NCBI GenBank assembly: GCA_022495005.1 | Contig: JAGYXB010001619.1 | Coordinates: 248,001 to 312,000, forward strand | Direction of reading: 5' to 3' | From: Rhyacophila brunnea | Taxonomy: Eukaryota > Arthropoda > Insecta > Trichoptera > Rhyacophilidae | DNA: 64,000 nucleotides | In this document: piece by piece, positions 21,578-33,506 of the stretch | Numbering within the stretch: the stretch's first letter is position 1 | How the letters are laid out: the number at the start of each line of letters is the position of its first letter | Translations under genes and position numbers: made by a program | Notes under the pieces: generated by a model | Database searches by the model: none | Seen by the model: only the letters and a program-made list of their open reading frames with translations | What the model was told of the DNA's origin: nothing

Positions 21578-24147
21578 TATCACTCGAGCGGCGATCGATT
21601 TGGCAATGAATAATGAGGTGTCCATAAGGAATATGGACGGGTATAATAGTATAGGATTGATTGGGGGTTTTGTAACAATATTGGCGCAAACACCAAGATC
21701 TCCCGCCCCACAGAATTACGATAGTTATAAATTTCATACAATTTTTAGTACGTTAGTAGATACCTAATACATACATCGTCTCATTATTATGTAGATAGAT
21801 AGTCATTTCGTTAAAATTCATAGATCACATGTTGTTACTCGAATCACAGTTCCCATATGCAGTCGTTGAAGATATAAAATATTCACATGGGCATTAGCAA
21901 AGCAGAAGAGAGTAGGTAGCACTCTCCCTCTCAGCTGTGCTTCTCTTCTTGTGTGAGTCGTCTATTTTTAAAATTCATCGCCCATTTTTAAGCACTTGCA
22001 TATTTAGTTGCGAAGGGCGATGCGACAAAGGGAAAACGAACCGTGTCAGGTTGGCGCGCACCGCAATATTTATTATGAAAGCAAACATTCAGGGACTTCA
22101 GAATGTAAATTTCTTTAGCGTTGGATACATCTTCAAAACGAAAATATGAAATATTGGATCCTACGAATAGAACGTTGCAATTAATGACAGTATCATCATA
22201 TGCTAAAAGCTAAAAAGTCAATTCTTTATTATCTAGTAATAGAATTGCTACCTTATTCCTCTTTTCCCAACGTATGAAACTTTAATGTACGTTAGGATTT
22301 ATTCATACTGCAGAGAAAGGAGAAAGAAGATATTTCATTCCAATTTCTTTTACATTTGAAAGTCACAAGCTACATCTAATTCTTGATGGAAAGCCATTTT
22401 ATCCATCCAAGCTTATACCCCGTTTTCACGTGCATGAACTTACTGTTGCCAGTAAGTATTATCGCGGCCATAACAAGAAAACGTATACGTAAACATGTAT
22501 TATCCTGCAGTTGTAAGCTTGCATGCATGAATCAAAAATGTTTGGAAGCTTCTGAATTTTCATAGGACAGCAGACCTGCGCATTAGAACGATAGCGGCGA
22601 ACCTGCCGGCAAGAAAACGAACTATACTCATTTTGAGGTTAATCGATTTTATCTACCTGTCAAATAGTACCATACAATGACAACATCGCGGCTCGCATAC
22701 TCTTGAATAATGAGATTGGAGTGACAGTCAGCACTTTTACGTGTAAACAGTTACTTTAGACGAAAGTTAAAAATACACACTATTGCTGCCAGTAAATCCA
22801 TGCACATGTACAGGCGCATCATACATCATTACATATAACAAATTGTAAAGTGGTAAATCCAGTTAATAATTTAATCTGTGACTATGAACCAAGTAAATGG
22901 GACATAGTAAATGGTAGGCAGCAAATAAGCAAAGCGTAAGGCGACAGTGTATAATACATACAATCAAAACCAAAGGCAACAGCAGAAAATTACAAATCAC
23001 AGAGAGGCAGTCACGTGTAGAGCCAGCGCGTTTTCATCAGATTGGTGGATGTCAAAAATTACATTAGGATTAGGTACCTACAGGATGTAGATTTCGACAA
23101 TATGCACAGCAGCTTAAATTTTTTTGCACTCGCACAAAAGGGATAATATCAAGTAGGGTACCTCACTAACCAATTTCATTAAAACGGTCATGCCCGGTTT
23201 CGCCCGCCAAATGATATTTGAATAAATTGACAATATTTGGTTTATTAAAATTGTGCATCATGCATACATACGTCAATGTTATCTCATTAGATTTAAAAAT
23301 TAATACATTTTATTCACAACGTAAGTAATTGGAATAACATGTTGTGCAAATTGACATCTCTCCCTTCTTTTATGTGAAAGACCGTGTAATATAAACTAGA
23401 GGTTATCTACCTCTTTCTTTGACAGAATACTCCATTCAATCATTTTGTACACGCATGACTGTGACCATCATCATTTTCCAGCGTTATATAAGTAAAGTAG
23501 ATGCATATACCCATTTTTACTCAGGAAAACTTAAGTGTGCCTACTTACTTATTGTATGTCCAACAAAACGATGCGCTTCTACCAAAAAGCATCGTATTTT
23601 TGTTTCGGCAACTATAAGCATAGGGTTACGAATATAGGATTCATAAAAGAATATAAAACACATATAACCTTTTGGGGGTGGGTAAGGATGTTTTGCGTGT
23701 GGCTCCGACAAATTATATCTACGCATAAATAACGTCATTTATTATGCATTTCAATAATTTAAAGGTTTTCATTTCGTTTATCCGTTTAAGAGAGAACCAA
23801 CAAGAGATAATAGAATTAATTTAATGTACTGAATTTATATACAATTTTATGTGAAGTGGGTGGCATTTTGATTCTTGCCTAATGACGTCACTGATCTCAC
23901 CTAAGCAGATTCTGGATATAATATTATTCAAAATTATTTGATCGCTTTTGGTTTAATTTAATCGTGGGTTTAATTATATCAAAGGTTCAAAGCTGTAGTT
24001 ACAATAACTGTGCGGTTAATATTTAATTAAATCCAAACGATGCTGTTAATACGCCCAATATGGCGATATAGCGTAATATAATATAATATTGCATTTCATC
24101 TAATGATTCCGGTGTCTCGTGCTTTGAAGTGAATTTGATGTATAAAT
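21578..24147. other. 2.6-kb stretch without recognisable gene
   Basis: Only short frames (72 codons at most) occur on either strand. Composition is mixed, and I recognised no terminal inverted repeats, SINE head or LINE fragment. Confidence 0.45.
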
Positions 24148-24239
24148 TTGATGATAATAATTCGTCAAAACCAGATAAAACCTCGAGAACCTGTATTTTA
24201 TATCTTCATTATCAGAAACTGGTCGAAGACCTGTCGATA

Positions 24240-25260
24240 CTTTGTTTTGTTTTCCTTCATTTTTTGTTCCCAAATCCCTTCAGCAAGCTTGGTCATTGTA
24301 GTTAATGGTCCCACCAAACCACATCCGTTCAGCACCACGCCCGGTTTTAATCTGGCTTATCACAGGACCCCGCGTTTGGACGTGAAGGATCATTTTTTGT
24401 TATTTGAAACGTCTCAAGAGCAGCTAACTAAGACTGAGGCCGCCGTGCACTCAAATGTGCTTTGAATTAAATTACATTCGGCGTGAAAATCTCTCCACTT
24501 CGCTTGTTCTGCAGTTTTGTATTAGATTTTCTTACCTACTAAAAGTCATGCAAATAACACTTGTGTGCATGGTGACCTCAGTCTTGGATGACTGCTCCTG
24601 ATACATTCTCAGTCATAAAAATAATGATGCTTCACACCCAATGTAGGGTCCCGTTTCCGTTGGTTTGGTGGGGTCATCACTCCAATGGCGCCTTATCTCT
24701 TTGTTTATTTTGTGATATTCTCACGTTATGGCCAATTATTTCACGTAGGGTTACTTTACATTTTTGGGTTACATTTCGGATTTCGATACGACAATATGAG
24801 TCGAAGATACCAATCGGGCTCCATGACGGTTTGTTTCTGCATGGAATCTCGTTTTTCATGCTTACATTAAATGTGTTGTGAGAACTCGACGTATTTGGTG
24901 TTTCGCTTTATTTGTGAGACAAAATAATATTATAGTGAACACATACTGGTTTAATAATCTTAAGATGCCAAAGCACACTGCGAGTAACCGTGCGATGCGC
25001 GCGTGGCACGAGAACCGTAACAAGCACTTGTTTAGGCCTCCTGCTTATCGTAGTGTGCTCCTCCACTTAGAGATGCATGATTCGCACAAAGATTTCAAAT
25101 TGTCATCGGAATCACTACATGAAATGCTGTCTAGAATCCTGAAAATTACACTGTTGTGTTCAGTCAAAGTAAAACTAACCATGCATTACGTATTGCTTGG
25201 TGGTATCCATCACACTGCGTGAACTTGATTATAGGAGAGAAATTACTACGATGGCGTGAT
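24240..25260. other. Non-repetitive, GC-elevated block; possible cryptic exon or conserved element
   Basis: GC is visibly higher than in the surroundings. A pyrimidine tract and CAG (24281-24283) precede a plus-strand frame open to a TGA at 24463-24465 (about 60 codons, containing VVNGPTKPHPFSTTPGFN). A second frame at 24965-25220 contains RAMRAWHENRNKHLFRPPAY. Neither resembles a family I know, and no matching donor site was found. It may be a terminal or alternative exon, an old transposon, or a regulatory block. Confidence 0.25.
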
Positions 25261-25740
25261 AGAAATCGCGCCCTGCAATGGAAAATATCGACAATTTTCT
25301 GTTTATATTATATCGATAATGAATTGTTTCATGCGGCTTGTTTTGCATTTTATTTAGTGGTACTTGATATACCGATATGGGGAAACCATCATAGGTAGTA
25401 TATATGGTAAGTGATAAGGTTGTCGCGCGTAATTGGTCTTCAAAAAATTCATGGAAATTCATTTTTATTTTCGGGTATACAATGTTTTCTGTCCATGGCA
25501 ACTCCCACTCTCACTCCCACTATTTGTGATTATCTGAAACGACATTATTTTTTATACACTGTGTACCATTATAGTTATACCTTGGCATCCGTAGTAACCC
25601 TTTTTTATTTAAAGCTATTCTAAAGGTATAATATTTACGAATACACACGACACGTCGCATTAAAAAAATGCATTCACATCAAATGACGTATCGCTAATAT
25701 TACATATTAATGATTGTAAATAGGTCCCTATTTCTTTTGT

Positions 25741-25916
25741 GCCAAGCGGGTTATATTGCGTGTATGCACTCGTTTATTGCCCTTTGGGTACCGCGGTATT
25801 TGTTCAGCGGCTGTTAATTACTCATTTCATCAGCTTGGTAACGTATCATATCTTATAGGTACTCTTTTGTCTATCTCCTTATCCATTAATTTTTTGTGTT
25901 ATTGATGCGTTATGTC
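25741..25916 (-). mobile_element. RTE-type LINE remnant, left part (split by a hAT insertion)
   Basis: It contains GCCCTTTGGGTACCGCGGTATTTGT, CATCAGCTTGGTAACGTATC and GATGCGTTATGTC, degenerate versions of the RTE copy at 4846-5305 and 13118-13494. The sequence continues directly at 26651 (CAACATGTGCCCTTCCATGC) once the hAT insert and one copy of the duplicated GTTATGTC are set aside. Confidence 0.7.
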
Positions 25917-26642
25917 TAGGGAATCCAATCCCGAGCCAAAATTCTGATCCCGGGATTTCGGGATTACAATTTGACAATCCCGGGATCCCGGGACTGGTCC
26001 CGGGATTGGGATTTTTTTCCATTGTTAATATAAAATTTTTATATTTACAAATAACATTGATAAAATCGGTCAAAAATAAATCTAGTATAATTTATACTAT
26101 TTAAGACATTTATTGTTAATATTGTATACGTTAAATCTTGGAAATACACAAGTTTAATGGATTAAATAATATTGTAATATAAATAATAATGTGAATTTAA
26201 TATGAGATTGCTATTTCTGATAGTAAAGACATAATGAATAGATCAGCGAGATTTAAAATAGTAAAGCAAATAATCATGGCGTACTTATGGCCTTTCCGCT
26301 TCATAAATCTAATTAGTCAGCCAAATATGAAACTGCCGTAAAACGTATGATATCATGGTGGAATTACTTTGTTAGAAGTGCGAAGCATTGTTTTTTTACC
26401 AATCTTTCTCATTTTTAATAATCTATGTGAAAAAATAAAATGAATCGGCAACCTACACATCAAACTTCATTCAAACTCAGTTTATTTCTAATGTAGTTAT
26501 TTTGTATTAAAAGTATTTTTTCTGTTACATTTTCCATAAAAATTGATAAAAAAATCAATCCCGAAATCCCGGGATTATGTTTATCAATCCCGGGATTCAT
26601 AGGTATCGAAAATAGCACGGGATCCCGGGATTGGATTCCCTA
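25917..26642. mobile_element. hAT-type non-autonomous element, TAGGGAATCC family, with perfect 8-bp duplication
   Basis: The termini are TAGGGAATCCAATCCCGAGC and (minus strand) TAGGGAATCCAATCCCGGGA. GTTATGTC occurs immediately on both sides (25909-25916 and 26643-26650), a perfect 8-bp target duplication. Subterminal GGGATTTCGGGATT/ATCCCGGGAT motifs repeat at both ends. The interior is AT-rich and non-coding. It lies inside an RTE LINE fragment. A truncated relative is at 38196-38398. Confidence 0.93.
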
Positions 26643-26650
26643 GTTATGTC

Positions 26651-26685
26651 CAACATGTGCCCTTCCATGCTACGAATAATTTACT
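26651..26685 (-). mobile_element. RTE-type LINE remnant, right part
   Basis: CAACATGTGCCCTTCCATGC plus TACGAATAA continues the RTE fragment interrupted at 25916. The intact relatives read CAGCATGCACCTCTCCATAC at this point. Confidence 0.65.
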
Positions 26686-27535
26686 AATATATATATATAT
26701 TTATATTAAGTATAATAATATATTATATTACCTATATGAAAATGTTACATAATATTATTACATAAGTAGGTAAGTACACGCACCGAAAAAGTAACATAGT
26801 TGTAAACAAATGCCTAAGTTATATTAGTTTCCTATGTTCGTATATCTTTCCTCGGGTTAAACATTACAACGTGCAACGGAAATTCAAATGAGCTAGGATG
26901 GCCAAACTTTGCTTAGTATGTAAGCAAGCAAACAGTTATATTGATTTGGTGGAAATTCTGTCCACAATGTCGTCATGTCTGATGCTAGGAAACAACGTCC
27001 CTAGCAATTATTAATGGCAGCGCTCTGAGAAACAACCTTTCCACCGCTGTCTTGCCAATAAAATTACTTGGGGTTGCTGGGAAACTTTCAGTGTCTACCT
27101 ATCTGACGTTTATGCCTTTTACGTGAGGTACCAGCTCAAGTTGCGTAATGAATATTGCGTATTTTTAACGTAAAGACTAAATAAAAACCCCATAATGTTT
27201 TCCTCTGGTCTGCCCTCTTAGAATGAATAGTATAACCTCACATTTATGTCAAAATGAAGAGTTCGAAAGGCTGCTTATTTTCTATATCTACTTAATTATT
27301 GTAACGTACGTTATTAGGTACGTCTTCATGATTGTTAAAAACACATTTTTCAATAAATACATAGCTGTTCTATATATTCTTATACACCTAACTGGACGAA
27401 ATTGGTTCAGGTTATTACCTATACAATTACTACGTTATACATGATTTAATTAAATAATTGTGTTTTTCTTTTTGATTACACTGTTATTGTATCACTTTAT
27501 AAACGTATGTTTGTTACACTGGACTATCCATTCTT
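26686..27535. other. No recognised gene
   Basis: An (AT)n-like tract at 26690-26740 is followed by mixed sequence. A 73-codon plus-strand frame (27223-27444) is hydrophobic and probably accidental. Confidence 0.45.
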
Positions 27536-27699
27536 GGCGGCTCTCGTGGTGCAGTGCGTAAGGCGCTGGCCTTCCATCCCGGAGTTCTGGATTCGATTCC
27601 TGGTGAGGTCAAAATATATTTACACAGCCTGGGAGTTTTACCACTATTATTGGGCTTCACGGCCTGTTGTGGTATTTAATAATAATAATAAAAAAAATC
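27536..27699 (+). mobile_element. tRNA-Gly-like SINE family S2, full-length copy
   Basis: The head GGCGGCTCTCGTGGTGCAGT, then GCGTAAGGCG (box A), an anticodon-arm-like segment GGCCTTCCATCCC (TCC centre), and GGATTCGATTCC (box B) form a tRNA-like module. The body follows (CTGGGAGTTTTACCAC … GGGCTTCACGGCCTGTTGTG), with an (AAT)n/A-rich tail at 27676-27699. Pol III transcription from the internal promoter is expected for the family. Confidence 0.85.
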
Positions 27700-28116
27700 A
27701 TAGTCGCTTTAAATCGATTAAGAGCTATTTATTTTAACTTACAATTTCTTGAATTTAAATATACCTAAGTAAATATTTATATTGACGAAAATCCAATCTT
27801 CGATCTGGCAAAGGCGATGTTAATTAACCTTAATATTTTTCGACACGCACACACAAACACTCATCTCTTGGAGCAGCGTTCGGGTGCGCACATGCACCCA
27901 GCAGTACATTTTACAGCATTGTCTCTTTAACATGTCTTCTGCTGCAATGACCCGCAAACATCATAGGAAAAATGAGAGAAAAATACTATTGTACAGTTTT
28001 ACCTACAATGTATTGATCTGGTTATAGTCTTTTAACCATCAAACTGAAACAATCATTCATATAATCTATTTTAAGACTACGAATACCTCAAACGCGCGCA
28101 CAGAATCCTCTTAACG

Positions 28117-28783
28117 CAGGGTTGGCGAACCTTTTTGCGGACGCGTGCCAAAATTTCCCTAATATTTTACAGCTGTCTGGCGTGCCGAGCAGTTTTTCAT
28201 GGAGAAAAAAATAGTTTTTCAGAATTCTTTTAATAATGATGATGTTGTAGATATCACTTTCAAAACATTGCTCATAATATATAGCTTTTTCAATTACCTA
28301 CATCATACATTTCGGTCCACCAAATTTGAAACTGTCTGCCGGAATTACTACTACAAGCTCCACCAAGTTTTTGTTTCCTATTTGGTATAGTGTTACTGTA
28401 TTACTTATTTTGGTTCTTTACGCAAAAATGGACACAATGATTGCTCCGATCAGATGCAGCATTCTTTCGCTATAGTGGTATCAAGCATTTTAAATCGATC
28501 AAAACCAGTGATCTGCGGCGCGGTTTCTCCTGCCGCCTGATGAAGTTAGTGCGATAATATTATATGTGACGCATAAAGCCTAAGGACCGACCTATGCAAT
28601 TATATAATATGTATTTACATTAAATGTAAGAAATGCTTATCCTTGAAGAGTATTTGCCTGCATTTTTTTATTAAATGCGATCTGTTATTTATTATTAGCA
28701 GGTATATGTATATTTTCTCTTCAAAAGAAAACATTGGCGTGCCATGCAAGATCATATCGCGTGCCGTAGGTTTGCCACCGCTG
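28117..28783. mobile_element. hAT MITE, CAGGGTTGGCGAAC family, copy 2
   Basis: The left end is CAGGGTTGGCGAACCTTTTT; the right end (minus strand) is CAGCGGTGGCAAACCTACGG. The flanks TCTTAACG/CTCTAACG are a decayed 8-bp duplication. It is internally similar to 20895-21569 (GCGTGCCAAAATTTCCCTAA; CGGTTTCTCCTGCCGCCTGATGA blocks). It has no transposase. A 63-codon frame at its left (28199-28390) is not conserved in the other copies. Confidence 0.88.
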
Positions 28784-29420
28784 CTCTAACGTAAACATCT
28801 CACTGAGTTTTTCTCGTTGTACTTTTCTATTGTAAGTTCCGCCTAACTGTCTTCTCTAGTCTTTTTATAGATGAACTTTTACGAAGAAGTTAGTAGACTT
28901 GTTAAAACAGACACGCCTGTTAGAAAACCGTGTTAATAAGGATTGGAGATAAATTTTATTACAGCTTCAACGCGTTTCAACAGAACGATCTGATTGTTAC
29001 ACTGAAGTCTAAACTGAGTAAACTCTTTTTTACTGTGTAAGTAAATGATAGGCGTAGTTATTTAAGTTATAAACAGCATATTGTTGATGTTGAACTACAA
29101 TGGAATACGTGTATCAAAGTAATAGTAGTAGTAATTTTCGAAAAGTATGAAGCATTCAAATACCTAGGCAGGTCTTTGTTTGTAAATCATTAAATAAATA
29201 ACAACAAATTTTAATTTTAAATATCTGCCAGTGTACACATCTACTATATTATGTCCTGATATTATATAGACCCTGAAAATACCTATAGGTGCAAATTAAT
29301 TGGGTTAAATCGATATATGTCGAAGAGTAAGATACAAGAATTTTGAATTCTTAATAGTATTTTTTATGACTGTAAATTGAAGAATATTACCTACTTATTA
29401 AGTATGTATGTTAAGATGTT
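28784..29420. other. No recognised gene
   Basis: AT-rich with no significant frame or terminal repeats. Confidence 0.45.
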
Positions 29421-29424
29421 AAAA

Positions 29425-29600
29425 GAAATCGGTTACTTCAATTACGATACAATACCAGTTTTGATAGTTCTGTTCCGATAATTACTTACTATACTTTTCT
29501 TCCGATACAATACCGATACCATGTAGGTGTCAATACTTTTGCTGTCAATAGGACGTCTCTAATATATGTTTTGCTTGTTATTACCTACCTAACATGTTAC
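29425..29600. repeat. CGATACAATACC-rich transposon-end remnant
   Basis: The motif ATACAATACC(A/G)… occurs twice (about 29443 and 29500), followed by TGTCAATACTTTTGCTGTCA and ATAGGACGTCTC. This texture resembles the subterminal repeats of hAT elements with ATACCGGTAT-type ends. The segment at 62130-62222 is similar in style. No paired terminus was found. Confidence 0.3.
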
Positions 29601-30019
29601 CCCTCTATCGTGATTGACTGATAGAGGATAACGTTTGCCGGTTGATTGTATGTTTTGATCAGTTTTTGAAGTTTTCTCACTTATTTCGTGTCATTGTAAG
29701 CTCTTGTCTTTTGCGTTTCAAATTGTTATTTTTCAATAGCACGCCACTTCCAGTTGAAAAATCGCGCGGCTTAACTGAGAAACATTTTCAACAGACAGCT
29801 TCTTTTGAAGTTATTTACAGTTTATTATTACACTCATAATAATATGTTCCTTCCTTTTACAACCAATCGGTCGGTCTTGAAATAAAAAAAAATATTCAAA
29901 TATAATTAGTATCTATTGATAAATAATTTCTTTTATTAAATGACTAATTCAGTATAATAACGCAATTTGATAAGCATTTCATATATGACCTACTAGTTTA
30001 AATTTAAATTGTCACAATT

Positions 30020-30250
30020 AGATGAGAGGCTCGTAGCATAATTGGTTAATGCACATTTGGCGCGATACCAGTTGTTATACGGTTTCAAAGCCCGTCGAGC
30101 ATCGTATTTTTTTTTCAAATATGATTTTTCTAGTGGGTGTATATCTGAGGTGTTTTCATGTTCATTATCTGGAATGTTACATTCTCAAAATCTTGTGAAT
30201 TATTCGCTGAATAAAAGAAATGGTCTATTAAAAATTGTTAACAAGTTCAA
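30020..30250 (+). mobile_element. tRNA-like SINE family B, most complete copy
   Basis: The tRNA-like head (GGCTCGTAGCATAATTGGTT, box A; GGTTTCAAAGCCC, box B) is followed by a T-rich run. It continues with GTATATCTGAGGTGTTTTCA and the tail block TTGTGAATTATTCGCTGAAT. The head and tail blocks recur at 4003-4308, and the tail block recurs at ~63810-63860. A 70-codon frame over it is coincidental. Confidence 0.6.
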
Positions 30251-30374
30251 GTAGACGTTATAACAAAAATATTTGGCGAGAGCTGGGCGTCGGTTAGTAT
30301 TTAATTAAGGTAATTAATATTCCTTAATTTAATACACAAAAACCGATAAGTAGTCAATAATAATATGTTTTTTT

Positions 30375-30415
30375 GTAGTGGGTATATATATCTGAGGTGT
30401 TTTCAAGTTATGTAT
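30375..30415 (+). repeat. SINE family B internal fragment
   Basis: TAGTGGGTATATATATCTGA then GGTGTTTTCAAGTTATG repeats the block found at 30130-30160 and 4285-4308. Confidence 0.5.
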
Positions 30416-31104
30416 TTTCAATAATAATTAGTATTCTTCGTTCACTATAATTTCCCGATTTTGTAACTAGGCGACATGATTTATTAATTTCAACTTTCAT
30501 CTCTGCCTTATTGACATTCGCTTTTTGATTGCATAATATAATATTAAAAATCCTAAGTATGTATTTACGCATGTACATTGAAACAATTTAATACATTATT
30601 AATTGCTTTTCTTCATAACAAAATATACCATGAAAAGATCAAAGATTTGACCTACTGTTTTACTTATTAATTTTAGTTTTTATGTTTAATAAAATTATTT
30701 CGTAAATATTATCTAAATTCTGTGTAATAATGTCGTCAAAAATTTGACGGTGTACCTACTTAGGTACCTACCTACAAAATCGATAACCGTTGGTTTATAC
30801 CTACCTACTGTTATACCTACATGGATATTGTACCATCGATGTAGACCTTGACGAAAAACAGGGATATCAATTATTATAACGATTAAAATTGAGTGGATAT
30901 AAAATCTTTATCCTATTACTGCTAGAAGAAACTACCCTACTAAAACATAAACTGTGAAGGAATCGCGACGAAGAAGAAACTGGTCTTGCTTGTATACAAT
31001 ACGATAAGTATCTTAGTAGGTAAGTAAGTTATGGGCCAATGTTGCTTACTTGTTGCAATGTCGCATCTTGGTTATTTTTTTTTCATATGTAGTATACTAT
31101 ATAT
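30416..31104. other. No recognised gene
   Basis: AT-rich with several TAGGTACCTACC runs near 30755-30810. No coding or RNA signal. Confidence 0.45.
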
Positions 31105-32002
31105 CAGTGGCGAAGGGTGACTTTTGGAAACAGGAAGGCCGTGGAGAAAGCACACTTGTCAGATGTATTTACGGGAAATAAGAAGATAATCCGACATAAC
31201 CACTGATGAATTGGTAGGTACACAAAAACCGATGAAATTTCAAAAGCTCACTGATGGTATAAAATTAAGCAATTAATTTGAAATATGTATTTTCCTAAAT
31301 ATAAACGCAAGACACGCTCAAAATATATTGAAAATATCCGTTGTTGTGAATCTTTTCCATAAGAATTTATAATTTAGTAAACCCGTAAACTAGACATTTT
31401 AAAATAGTTCTATATTTAAAACACAGACTTAGATACAATATCAGATTTCAACTGCCATAACTGGCTGAATAAATTAAATTGTCTTAGTATATGAATAAAC
31501 TAACGACACATAAAAATCACGAGATAAATTATTTATTATTTTTAACAACAGTCAATATTTATATGTGATCGAATCCCATAGATTTTTTTTTTAAATTATC
31601 TTATAAATTATTTTGAATAAATGTGCACTTACGTAAAACGTAAGCGCTCCTTAAATAGCTTACCAATTTATATGGGCCGCCGCAGACGTCTTGAAATTAT
31701 GAGAAACAAACTTCATATAAAAAAAGTTTTCGATTCACGCGAACATAATCCATACAATATGTGAAGCGAAACGAGATGTCGCTTATTTTTTTAAACCTTC
31801 GAGACATGCCATAAATGGTGCTTATTAAAATAGTGGAAAAGATCGTAAAATTATTACGACAATTATACGACAGATGTCGTTTGGCATATTGAATATATTA
31901 TTATGTGATTATATTATTTAATATGTCAATATAAAATTAAAAAATATTTTTCTTAAGAAGGTAGGCTTTAAATAATCGCCTAGTATGGAGTCTTCGCCAC
32001 TG
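31105..32002. mobile_element. hAT-type non-autonomous element, CAGTGGCGAAGGGTGACTTT family
   Basis: The left end is CAGTGGCGAAGGGTGACTTT and the right end is CTTCGCCACTG. CTATATAT is present on both sides (31097-31104, 32003-32010), a perfect 8-bp duplication. It contains ACGGGAAATAAGAAGATAAT, shared with partial copies at 60990-61500 and on the minus strand at 39660-40012. No transposase remnant was recognised. Confidence 0.9.
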
Positions 32003-32010
32003 CTATATAT

Positions 32011-32690
32011 TATATTCAATATTCGCTGGTATTTGTTTTGTACTGCGACAGTCAAGGCGATTTACTTAGAAAGTATCCGTTATACCTATATCGTTTCCCG
32101 GCTTATCTGTCCAATAATTCAACTACTTTTCTCCTATGTATTCAGAGAGTACAATAAAATGTAAGCGATTTGTAAATATATATTGCGAATCGGCTTCGAA
32201 CTAAGCGAGATTCATCCGTACAATATGTTATCGGACGAACTATCTGCCGTAATTGACAGTATGATAAATTGTATGAAAATTACATGTAGGTATATCGTCA
32301 CTTAAATTGTTTATATATAGGTACTGACATACCTTCCCAAACAGTATTTGAAGAGAATGCCGACTTATGGCAAGCCTCATGGCTAGGAGAGTTGACACCA
32401 AGACAAATAATTTACACATAGGTACGATTAAATATAAAACACGTGGTTTGGAGGAAAAGTGTCGTGTCCGGTAACTTGTACGTATGCAGTTCGCCGAATA
32501 ACACTTCACCGTGAAATGTTATATCGGAAATATATGGCCCTATATTAAAGACTGTCCAACCTCTTTGGGTCGTATAGAACTTACTGACATGAAATTCGTG
32601 TCTAAATAAAACACGGTTCTTGTCGGATTACACTTTACAGGAAGCCAGCAGCAAACAAATTTTGAAAATAGTCGATGTATTGGATTATTT
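32011..32690. other. No recognised gene
   Basis: Mixed sequence. An 89-codon minus-strand frame (32240-32509) has no recognisable domain. Confidence 0.4.
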
Positions 32691-32713
32691 GTTAGGTTAG
32701 GTTAGGTTAGGTT
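32691..32713 (+). repeat. Interstitial (TTAGG)n telomere-type tract
   Basis: Four perfect copies of TTAGG occur in a row (GTTAG repeated four times plus GTT). TTAGG is the canonical telomere repeat of most insects except Diptera. Here it is internal and short, which fits a repair scar or chance rather than a telomere. Confidence 0.8.
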
Positions 32714-32958
32714 GTAATTCTTGAATTCATGAATTGTGCCAACATCAGATATGAAAATTGAATTAATGTTCATATTGAATCTAATAAAATTGGACACCGT
32801 CATACTGTCATCTGGTCATCTCTTTTCGATAAGAACGCTCATGGCGAACTGTGGCACGGTGAAATGTTTTACGTACAATTTACGTGTCACCAAAAAATGA
32901 GCCCTCGTGAACTCGTTTATCTATAAGTACATCTATACACAAATAATGCAGTATCCAA

Positions 32959-33498
32959 CAGAAGCGAAGGATGAATGTAGGCTGTTAAGATCCGCCATAA
33001 TTAGTTAAACTTTGTTAATCATACGTATTTGTTTTTATTGAACTAAGACCACAATTTACAGATGGTATTGGTTAGTTTTTTAAAATCAATTAAACCCTCC
33101 TCAGCCAAACCATAATAGTTTTGGTATTCTTTGGGCGATACGACAAAATTTTGCACACTTTTACATTCATACTTATTTGTTTTCGGTAGATTAAGAATAC
33201 ACATTACACAAAATAATATTATTGGTTAATTTTTTTTAAATTCATTAAGCCCTGCCTATGCCAAACTAATAAGATAAAGTAAAAGTTATGTATGATTTAA
33301 TTGCATAATCAGTATTTTAGACTATTATTTATTATCGCTTGGTTTCGCAGGGTTTAATTGAATTTTAAAAACCAACCAACACCATCTATCTTTAAATTCT
33401 AGTTTTATTTCAATGGAAAGAAATACGTATGATTGACGAAGTTTAGTGTGCACTATTTATGGCTGATATTAACAGCCTATCTCCACCCTTCGCTATTG
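32959..33498. mobile_element. hAT MITE, CAGTGGCGAAGGGTGG family, complete foldback copy
   Basis: The left arm begins CAGAAGCGAAGGATGAATGT. The right arm (minus strand) begins CAATAGCGAAGGGTGGAGAT. The arms remain alignable for roughly 150 bp (TAGGCTGTTAA, CAATCATACGTATTT, AATTAAACCCT). The flanks are GTATCCAA (32951-32958) and GTAACCAA (33499-33506), one mismatch. No coding capacity. This is the reference copy for the fragments at 811, 11199 and 15053. Confidence 0.88.
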
Positions 33499-33506
33499 GT
33501 AACCAA

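Noticed and set aside
27536..27612. Functional tRNA-Gly gene
   Set aside because: It has a SINE body and an (AAT)n tail, and the same head occurs at 11498 in reverse. The cloverleaf acceptor stem does not close.
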